This document shows, piece by piece, positions 57,982 through 64,000 of a stretch of 64,000 bases of DNA. Both the position numbers and the translations under genes were made by a program. Where the stretch lies: positions 1,310,001-1,374,000 of the forward strand of contig NZ_LR027880.1 of the NCBI RefSeq assembly GCF_900537995.1, given 5' to 3'. Below the pieces are notes generated by a model that was not told the DNA's origin, made no database searches, and was given only the letters and a program-made list of their open reading frames with translations. Each line of letters opens with the position of its first letter. Position 1 is the first letter of the stretch. This DNA comes from Roseburia intestinalis L1-82 (GTDB taxonomy: Bacteria; Bacillota; Clostridia; Lachnospirales; Lachnospiraceae).

Positions 57982-58119
57982 AAAATCAGGAATCCGGTGA
58001 ATTTGTTTTTTCGCAGACAGCATTTCTTTTTTGTGGCGGATGTGATCAGTGCGATTCTGCTCTACCGGAGTGCAAAAAAGGAAAGAAGCACATCTCTTAA
58101 AGATTCTCCGCTATTTTAA
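57982..58119 (+). pseudogene. Unassigned C-terminal gene remnant
   Basis: Open frame without start, reading NLFFRRQHFFFVADVISAIL then LYRSAKKERSTSLKDSPLF and stop, overlapping the LacI gene end by 23 bases. It looks like the tail of a membrane transporter, perhaps of MATE type, but this is weak. Confidence 0.35.
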
Positions 58120-59116
58120 TGCTTAGATCCATGTAAATGCAGCGGTTTTCCGGCAGTTTTCCGGTCAGCAGATAATCTACCAAAAGGGAGAGGGAGCGTG
58201 CACCCTGCTCATCCGGCTGTTGGCAGATTGTGGCAGAGATTACGCCGTTTCGTATCATTTCACAGGTCGATAGAACAGCATCAAATGTAATGATCTTAAG
58301 AGGACGCTGCAGGGATGCGTTTAAAACTGCACGGCATCCACCATAGACGCCGGCTGCTGTAAAATAAAGTGCAGACAGATCCGGGTGGCGGTCTAAGAGG
58401 TCAGAAACTACTTCGTAACTCTTATAATCATCATCGCCATTTTCCACGACATCCACAATGCGGATATTTGGATGCTTTGTATGAAGATGGGAGGTAAAAC
58501 CGCTGATACGTTCTTCGTGGCAGAGAACATTGTGAGAGCCGGTCACGATACCGACACTTGCATAATCTCCGGAAAACAGATGTAATAACCCTGCGGCGGT
58601 CTGCCCGCATTTGTGGTAGTCGCTGCCGACATAGGCAATCCGTTTTGAATCAGGCATGTCGGTGTTGATCGTAATGCAGGGGATGCCGTTTTCCCAGAGC
58701 AAATCTATCTTTTCCTGTATGGCAGGATCATTGTAGGGAGAGAGGATCAGTCCATGGATCTCTTCTTTTAGTAGTTCATCGATCGTCTGAAGCTGACTTT
58801 GTAAATCAAAAGAAATACGGCGTTCAATCACGGTACATCCGTAAATGGACAGTTCTTCAAGTTTTTGGCGAAGACCGTCCATGACCTCATCAAAAAACGG
58901 ATTTTCTGCGCCGAAAAGCAGGACACCGATTTTTAATTTTTTCTTTTGCGCTGCAAGCGCAATACCAGCCTTGTTTGGCTGATAGTCTAAAAGCTTTGCA
59001 ATTTCTAAAACTTTCCGTTCTGTCTCGGCGTTGACAATGCCGCGGTGATTTAACACACGGTCCACAGTGCCGCGTGAAACACCGGAAAGCTCTGCAATTT
59101 CCTTCATGGTAGCCAT
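58097..59116 (-). CDS. LacI-family repressor of the sugar locus
   Basis: 339 residues. Headpiece TMKEIAELSGVSRGTVDRVLNHRG, hinge NKAGIALAAQKKK, then a periplasmic-binding-like sensor domain (KIGVLLFGAENPFFDEVMDG; GIVTGSHN; ALYFTAAGVYGG; ITFDAV). Complete in length. Divergent from xylB, with three GTGCAC sites between them. Likely effector: the sugar or a phosphorylated intermediate. Confidence 0.92.
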   Translation of the reverse strand: MATMKEIAELSGVSRGTVDRVLNHRGIVNAETERKVLEIAKLLDYQPNKAGIALAAQKKKLKIGVLLFGAENPFFDEVMDGLRQKLEELSIYGCTVIERRISFDLQSQLQTIDELLKEEIHGLILSPYNDPAIQEKIDLLWENGIPCITINTDMPDSKRIAYVGSDYHKCGQTAAGLLHLFSGDYASVGIVTGSHNVLCHEERISGFTSHLHTKHPNIRIVDVVENGDDDYKSYEVVSDLLDRHPDLSALYFTAAGVYGGCRAVLNASLQRPLKIITFDAVLSTCEMIRNGVISATICQQPDEQGARSLSLLVDYLLTGKLPENRCIYMDLSIKIAENL

Positions 59117-59215
59117 AGAAAAACCCCTTTTTATTTCAATTGATTCACTTTGATGCCAACATCATTCATACAAATAAAGATAACATAAAAAACAATACAT
59201 TGTCAACTTGTGTGC

Positions 59216-59225
59216 ATGTGCACAT
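59216..59225. promoter_or_regulatory. LacI operator candidate O1
   Basis: Perfect palindrome ATGTGCACAT, about 100 bases upstream of the repressor start. Confidence 0.7.
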
Positions 59226-59266
59226 AGATGGGAACAGGAAAAAGAAGTGTTCTACGAATCGGATGG

Positions 59267-59276
59267 AAGTGCACAT
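59267..59276. promoter_or_regulatory. LacI operator candidate O2
   Basis: AAGTGCACAT, one mismatch from O1, 51 bases away centre to centre. Confidence 0.65.
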
Positions 59277-59353
59277 GGCTGAAATAATGTGAAAAATGAA
59301 CGTATAAGTAAATGTAAACAAAAATAAATATGAAAAAATGTACAAAAAGTATA

Positions 59354-59382
59354 TTGCAAAATGGTCATCCCGGATGTATGAT
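59354..59382 (+). promoter_or_regulatory. xylB promoter
   Basis: TTGCAA (59354-59359), 17 bases, TATGAT (59377-59382). Confidence 0.72.
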
Positions 59383-59389
59383 AAATAAA

Positions 59390-59399
59390 ACGTGCACGA
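59390..59399. promoter_or_regulatory. LacI operator candidate O3
   Basis: ACGTGCACGA lies just downstream of the xylB -10 box, at the expected transcription start, where a repressor blocks initiation. Confidence 0.72.
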
Positions 59400-59435
59400 G
59401 CACACAATGAAGTGATTTGTAAAAAGGAGAGCGGT

Positions 59436-60905
59436 ATGTTGTACATAGGAATTGATCTTGGAACATCTTCCGTGAAGCTGCTTTTAATGGATGCAGCCGG
59501 AAATGTAAAAAATATTGTATCAAGAGAGTATCCTCTTTATTTCCCGAATCCGGGCTGGTCGGAACAGAAACCGGAAGACTGGTACAAAGAGACGATGCAG
59601 GGGTTAAAAGAACTTTTGGAAGGTTTTCCGAAAGAAGAAGTTGCCGGAATCAGTTTTGGCGGTCAGATGCATGGACTGGTAATTCTTGATGACAAGGATG
59701 AGGTGATAAGACCGGCGATACTGTGGAATGATGGCAGGACAACAGAGGAGTGCGATTACTTAAATAATGAGATCGGCAAAGAAACATTGTCAGAATATAC
59801 GGCAAATATTTCATTTACCGGTTTTACCGCACCAAAGATTCTCTGGGTAAAAAACAAAGAGCCGGAGAATTTTGCAAGGATCAAAAAGATCATGCTGCCA
59901 AAAGATTATCTTGCATATAAGCTGACCGGAGAGCACTGTACGGATGTTTCGGATGCGTCCGGTATGCTGCTTTTGGATGTGAAGAACCGATGCTGGTCGA
60001 AAGAAATGTGTGAAATCTGCGGCATTACGACCGACATGCTGCCGAAGTTATATGAGAGCTATGAATGTGTCGGTACGGTCTTACCGGAGATTGCAAAAGA
60101 ACTGGGCTTATCTGAGAATGTGAAGGTGGCAGCCGGTGCGGGAGATAATGCAGCAGCTGCAGTTGCAACCGGAACTGTCGGAGATGGAAAATGCAACATT
60201 TCACTTGGAACAAGTGGAACGATCTTTATTTCTTCTGCAAAATTTGGTGTGGATAAGCACAATGCACTACATGCATTCTGTGATGCAAATGGAGCTTATC
60301 ATCTGATGGGATGTATGTTATCCGCAGCGTCCTGTAACAAATGGTGGATGGATGAGATCATCGGAACCAAAGATTACAAAAAAGAGCAGGAAGCGATCAC
60401 AAAACTTGGCGAAAACCATGTATACTATCTGCCGTATCTGATGGGGGAGCGTTCCCCGTACAATAACCCGAATGCGAGGGCCACTTTTATTGGCATGACG
60501 ATGGATACGACAAGAGCGGATATGACCCAGGCAGTGTTAGAAGGTGTTGCATTTGCACTGCGTGATTCCTTTGAAGTTGCAAAAACACTTGGTATTCCAA
60601 TCGAGCGCACTAAGATCTGCGGAGGTGGGGCAAAGAGTCCTCTCTGGAAAAAGATCATTGCAAATGTATTAAATATCAAAGTAGATGTGCTTGAGACGGA
60701 AGAGGGACCATCTTTAGGAGGCGCAATGCTTGCAGCCGTTGCATGTGGTGAGTACAAAAATGTGGAATCTGCAGCAGCCGCAATCGTAAAAGTGGTCGAT
60801 ACGGTGGAGCCGGATCCTGAACTTGCTGCAAAATATGAGGCACGCTACCAGCAGTTTAAAAATATTTATCCGGCATGCAAAGATCTGTTTGACAAGATCA
60901 TCTGA
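59436..60905 (+). CDS. xylB: Xylulokinase-type FGGY sugar kinase
   Basis: 489 residues. MLYIGIDLGTSSVKLLLMD (phosphate 1), GISFGGQMHGLV, RPAILWNDGRT, GAGDNAAAAV and GTSGTIFIS, and the C-terminal GGGAKSPLWKKIIANVLN. Phosphorylates D-xylulose or a similar ketopentose. GGAG 6 bases before ATG. First gene of the operon. Confidence 0.93.
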   Translation: MLYIGIDLGTSSVKLLLMDAAGNVKNIVSREYPLYFPNPGWSEQKPEDWYKETMQGLKELLEGFPKEEVAGISFGGQMHGLVILDDKDEVIRPAILWNDGRTTEECDYLNNEIGKETLSEYTANISFTGFTAPKILWVKNKEPENFARIKKIMLPKDYLAYKLTGEHCTDVSDASGMLLLDVKNRCWSKEMCEICGITTDMLPKLYESYECVGTVLPEIAKELGLSENVKVAAGAGDNAAAAVATGTVGDGKCNISLGTSGTIFISSAKFGVDKHNALHAFCDANGAYHLMGCMLSAASCNKWWMDEIIGTKDYKKEQEAITKLGENHVYYLPYLMGERSPYNNPNARATFIGMTMDTTRADMTQAVLEGVAFALRDSFEVAKTLGIPIERTKICGGGAKSPLWKKIIANVLNIKVDVLETEEGPSLGGAMLAAVACGEYKNVESAAAAIVKVVDTVEPDPELAAKYEARYQQFKNIYPACKDLFDKII

Positions 60906-60928
60906 CGGACAGGAAAGGGTATTGTTCC

Positions 60929-60955
60929 TGACTGTTTTGAATAGTAACAGTCGGC
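60929..60955 (+). other. Hairpin between xylB and DUF4867 genes
   Basis: GACTGTT-TTGAATAGT-AACAGTC, no strong T run. Perhaps an RNA-processing or attenuation site. Confidence 0.45.
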
Positions 60956-61035
60956 TACCAGAAAAAATTTGCTTATGCAGGAAAGAAAACCTGCAGGGCA
61001 AATGAGATAGAAGATAAGAAAAGAGGGAATATAGC

Positions 61036-61656
61036 ATGCAGATTTACGAAGTTACGGATGCACGTTTTCGCAAATATGGAAAAGTAATCCGGAATATTGA
61101 TTTTTCAGCATTGACGGAGGCAATGAAAAAGACGCCGGTTCCATCCGATGTAGTTTACGAGCCGTCGATCGCAGAATTAGAGGCATTGCCGGTGGCAAAG
61201 GAGATTGAGAAAGTCTTTTACGGAGAACTGCCGATTCAGATCGGATACTGTAATGGACACAATGTGCTTTTAAATGCAGTGGAATATCACCGCAGCTCAG
61301 AGATCAATCTTGCGGCAACCGATGCGGTCTTAATATTAGGTTCAGAGGCGGATGTGACCGATGATTTTACCTATGAGACATCGAAAATGGAAGCATTCCG
61401 CATCCCGGCAGGAACAGCCGTGGAGGTGTATGCGACCACACTGCATTATGCACCATGTCATGTGGACGATGCAGGATTCCAGGTGGCAGTCATTCTGCCG
61501 AAGGGCACCAATTATCCGTTGGATGAGGCACACGCCGGCGGGGAGGATGCACTTCTTACAGCAAAGAATAAATGGCTGATCGGTCATGCCGAGGGCGGGC
61601 TGCCGGAGGGAAGCCATATCGGACTCATCGGCAAAAATTTAAATGTCAGAGAATAA
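61036..61656 (+). CDS. DUF4867 protein (cupin-like, sugar-associated)
   Basis: 206 residues. Beta-rich; EYHRSSEINLAATDAVLILG and VEVYATTLHYAPCHVDDAGF carry histidine, glutamate and cysteine that could ligate a metal in a cupin-like barrel, resembling sugar isomerases such as lyxose isomerase. Function not established. Between kinase and isomerase genes; GAGGG about 8 bases before ATG. Confidence 0.75.
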   Translation: MQIYEVTDARFRKYGKVIRNIDFSALTEAMKKTPVPSDVVYEPSIAELEALPVAKEIEKVFYGELPIQIGYCNGHNVLLNAVEYHRSSEINLAATDAVLILGSEADVTDDFTYETSKMEAFRIPAGTAVEVYATTLHYAPCHVDDAGFQVAVILPKGTNYPLDEAHAGGEDALLTAKNKWLIGHAEGGLPEGSHIGLIGKNLNVRE

Positions 61657-61712
61657 ATTTTTATAGAAAAAATGAAGTATGTACAGAAAAAAAGAAAGCG
61701 GAGGAAAACAAA

Positions 61713-63197
61713 ATGAATAACATTCCAGAAGTAAAAGTTGGTATCGTGGCAGTCAGCCGTGACTGCTTCCCGGAGTCATTATCTGTAAACAGAAGAGAGG
61801 CATTGGTAAAGGCCTACACAGATAAATACGGTGCAGCAGATATCTATGAGTGCCCGATCTGTATCGTGGAGAGCGAGATCCACATGGTACAGGCATTAGA
61901 GGACATCAAGAAAGCAGGATGTAACGCACTCTGCGTATATCTTGGCAATTTTGGACCGGAGATCTCCGAGACACTGCTTGCAAAACATTTCGAGGGACCG
62001 AAGATGTTTGTTGCAGCAGCGGAGGAGACACAGGACAACCTGATCCAGGGACGTGGTGATGCATACTGTGGTATGTTAAATGCAAGCTACAACTTAAAAT
62101 TAAGAAATGTACATGCATATATTCCGGAATATCCGGTAGGTGACGCAGCAGACTGTGCAGATATGATCCATGATTTCCTGCCGATTGCAAGAACTGTTAT
62201 TGGATTATCCGAGTTAAAGATCATTTCTTTCGGACCAAGACCGTTAAACTTCCTTGCATGTAATGCTCCGATCCAGCAGTTATACAACCTTGGTGTTGAG
62301 ATCGAGGAGAACTCTGAACTGGATTTGTTTGAGGCATTCAACAAACATGCAGGAGATGCGCGTATCCCTGAAGTAGTTGCAGATATGGAAAAAGAGCTTG
62401 GCGCCGGAAATAAAAAACCGGAGATCCTTGCAAAACTTGCACAGTATGAATTGACACTGACTGACTGGGTAGAAGAGCACAGAGGTTACCGCAAATATGT
62501 AGCCATCGCCGGAAAATGCTGGCCAGCATTCCAGACACAGTTTGGATTTGTACCATGCTATGTAAACAGCCGTCTGACCGGACGCGGAATCCCGGTTTCC
62601 TGTGAGGTTGATATCTACGGAACACTGAGTGAGTTCATCGGAACCTGCGTGAGCCAGGATGCAGTAACTTTACTTGACATCAACAACTCTGTACCGAAAG
62701 ATATGTATGAAGAGTCCATCAAAGGAAAATTTGATTACAAACATACTGATACATTCATGGGATTCCACTGTGGAAATACCTGCTCTAAGAAACTTGCAAG
62801 CTGTGAGATGAAGTACCAGATGATCATGGCAAGAAGCCTTCCGGTCGAAGTGACAAACGGTACTTTAGAGGGAGACATTGCACCGGGCGATATCACATTC
62901 TACCGTCTGCAGTCTACATCCGACAATAAGATCCGCGCATACGTGGCACAGGGCGAAGTACTTCCGGTAGCAACACGTTCCTTCGGTTCCATCGGTGTAT
63001 TTGCAATTCCTGAGATGGGAAGATTCTACCGCCATGTACTGATTGAGAAAAACTATCCGCATCACGGAGCAGTTGCATTCGGACATTACGGAAAAGCACT
63101 GTTTGAAGTATTCAAATATCTTGGCGTTCCGATGGAAGATATTAACTACAATCAGCCTGCATCCCTGCCATATCCGACAGAGAATCCATTTGCATAA
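61713..63197 (+). CDS. L-fucose/L-arabinose isomerase family protein
   Basis: 494 residues. The family C-terminal metal site appears as ISCEVD-like PVSCEVDIYGTL, MGFHCGN and HHGAVAFGHYGKALFEVFKYLG. Interconverts an aldose and ketose in the fucose-isomerase fold. GGAGG 9 bases before ATG. With the kinase and DUF4867 it forms a short sugar pathway; no transporter or aldolase is seen here. Confidence 0.9.
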   Translation: MNNIPEVKVGIVAVSRDCFPESLSVNRREALVKAYTDKYGAADIYECPICIVESEIHMVQALEDIKKAGCNALCVYLGNFGPEISETLLAKHFEGPKMFVAAAEETQDNLIQGRGDAYCGMLNASYNLKLRNVHAYIPEYPVGDAADCADMIHDFLPIARTVIGLSELKIISFGPRPLNFLACNAPIQQLYNLGVEIEENSELDLFEAFNKHAGDARIPEVVADMEKELGAGNKKPEILAKLAQYELTLTDWVEEHRGYRKYVAIAGKCWPAFQTQFGFVPCYVNSRLTGRGIPVSCEVDIYGTLSEFIGTCVSQDAVTLLDINNSVPKDMYEESIKGKFDYKHTDTFMGFHCGNTCSKKLASCEMKYQMIMARSLPVEVTNGTLEGDIAPGDITFYRLQSTSDNKIRAYVAQGEVLPVATRSFGSIGVFAIPEMGRFYRHVLIEKNYPHHGAVAFGHYGKALFEVFKYLGVPMEDINYNQPASLPYPTENPFA

Positions 63198-63225
63198 AAT
63201 GTACATAAATTAATATATTACCTGA

Positions 63226-63279
63226 AAACCCGTGCGTCTAAAACGTAACATACCGTTTTGGATGCGCGGGTTTTATTTT
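63226..63279 (+). terminator. Sugar operon terminator
   Basis: AAAACCCGTGCGTC-AAAACG / CGTTTT-GGATGCGCGGGTTTT, followed by T-rich ATTTTTG. Confidence 0.92.
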
Positions 63280-63641
63280 TGATAATAGTATGTACATGGA
63301 GGAGTATGTTGTCATTGAAAAAAATTTTTTTCAGAATATCAATTTCTTGATTTTTTCAAGTTCTCAGGCTTTATTGAAAATACTGTTTCATACAATGCAA
63401 AGATTACTCTACATATAGAGACAATAGCTGCATTATATCGAACAGATTTATAAGAATCCTTGATTTTAGGCACTTTGAGATTTTTTTAGATTCAACCAGA
63501 GCGACAGAAAAAGGTAACGAAAGGTGATGCAATATAGTGCTTGAAAAACTCAAGCTGAGATTGAAAAAGTATCAGTATACATGATATAATACTGTATTAT
63601 GAGAAGTTGAGTGAATACTATGGTGGAAGGAGTATATTATA
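63280..63641 (+). promoter_or_regulatory. Intergenic region with promoter of restriction locus
   Basis: AT-rich, no gene. TTGAAA (63561-63566), 18 bases, TATAAT (63585-63590) fits a promoter for the XRE gene. Confidence 0.65.
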
Positions 63642-63887
63642 TTGACAGTTAGTTATGATAAGCTATGGAAGCTGTTAATTGATAAAAAAATTAGTAAGAC
63701 TCAATTAGTCCATAAGAGTGGAATAAGTACAAATGCTATGGCTAAAATGGGAAAAAACCAAGTTGTCAGATTGGAAGTGTTAATTAGGATATGTAATATT
63801 CTTCATTGTCAGATAGATGATATTATTGATTATTCTATGAATGTAGATACAGAACGAGGAGGTGACTCTTATGAAATCAAATTTTGA
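63642..63887 (+). CDS. XRE-family regulator of restriction locus
   Basis: 81 residues, Cro/CI helix-turn-helix: LWKLLIDKKISKTQLVHKSG, ISTNAMAKMGKNQVVRLEVL and ICNILHCQIDDIIDY. TTG start with GGAAGGAG 9 bases upstream. Small controllers of this type commonly precede DNA methylase or type I restriction genes. Overlaps the next gene by 17 bases. Confidence 0.9.
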   Translation: MTVSYDKLWKLLIDKKISKTQLVHKSGISTNAMAKMGKNQVVRLEVLIRICNILHCQIDDIIDYSMNVDTERGGDSYEIKF

Positions 63888-64000
63888 CTTTTTGCAATCA
63901 GAGTTTCCGGTTTTATCCACATTTGGTTGTCTGGCTGAAAAGTATTGTTTTTCGGATCCTAATTCATGCCTTATGAAATTGGGAATGATAGGGGAGAGCA
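63871..64000 (+). CDS. hsdR: Type I restriction enzyme R subunit, N-terminus (partial)
   Basis: 43 codons before the window ends: MKSNFDFLQSEFPVLSTFGC, then LAEKYCFSDPNSCLMKLGMI. This is the usual opening of HsdR proteins with an N-terminal DUF4145 domain. GAGGAGG 8 bases before ATG. hsdM and hsdS are expected beyond the window. Confidence 0.8.
   Translation, partial: MKSNFDFLQSEFPVLSTFGCLAEKYCFSDPNSCLMKLGMIGES

Noticed and set aside
60929..60960. GAATAGTAAC resembling an IS66/MITE tip
   Set aside because: One mismatch and no partner end or target duplication; it is a local hairpin.

Overview
The window looks like a chromosomal stretch of a low-to-moderate GC gut Firmicute, most likely Lachnospiraceae of the Roseburia/Agathobacter kind. 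This is inferred from gene content (DUF5721-like, DUF4867-like and DUF368 proteins, an RlmD-type methyltransferase with a C-terminal extension, eno-secG-rnr-smpB-ssrA order), strong AGGAGG ribosome binding sites and consensus sigma-A promoters. No species can be named from sequence alone.

Layout. 1-2200: a small acidic membrane protein and an rRNA methyltransferase. 2200-10690: a more GC-rich minus-strand island of seven tightly packed genes (a zinc-ribbon DUF6076-like protein, an unknown protein, a sigma-factor-like protein, response regulator, sensor kinase, ABC ATPase, large FtsX-type permease), probably acquired. 10690-18875: a nest of insertion sequences. Two near-identical IS66-type copies in inverted orientation enclose an IS3 element and halves of an IS200/IS605 tnpA and an IS4-type transposase; the other halves lie to the right. 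Target duplications and terminal repeats show that an IS66 copy, an IS4 element, an IS200/IS605 element and a second IS66 copy inserted one inside another, and that the middle was then inverted (or mis-oriented in assembly). 18875-23160: a decaying zone with a GNAT enzyme and a J-domain protein between broken genes (sensor kinase, histidine phosphatase, LacI regulator, ABC ATPase, ABC permease). 23160-27300: a FUSC-type membrane protein, a Na+/amino-acid symporter ended by a 134-bp miniature element with 8-bp target duplication, and another transposase. 

27400-50930: mostly intact core and accessory genes: a DUF368 lipid-carrier flippase, a heterodimeric ABC exporter, a GntR regulator with a perfect operator, a diguanylate cyclase and chemoreceptor pair, cardiolipin synthase, a small alarmone synthetase, a class V aminotransferase with an ECF vitamin S component, cold shock protein, M18 aminopeptidase, transglutaminase, DegV, FolC, and an MBOAT/SGNH O-acetylation pair followed by a frameshifted hybrid kinase. 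50990-55860: enolase, SecG, RNase R, SmpB and tmRNA, i.e. the trans-translation machinery in one place. 55930-58120: a small accessory patch with a Uma2 nuclease and its decayed duplicate, and a likely type I toxin-antitoxin pair (29-residue toxin, convergent small RNA with a perfect promoter). 58097-63280: a sugar locus (LacI repressor, xylulokinase-type kinase, DUF4867, fucose/arabinose isomerase-like enzyme) with three GTGCAC-core operators. 63640-64000: the start of a type I restriction locus (XRE regulator, hsdR).

Two intergenic hairpin repeat families, each with two copies in the window, are also described.
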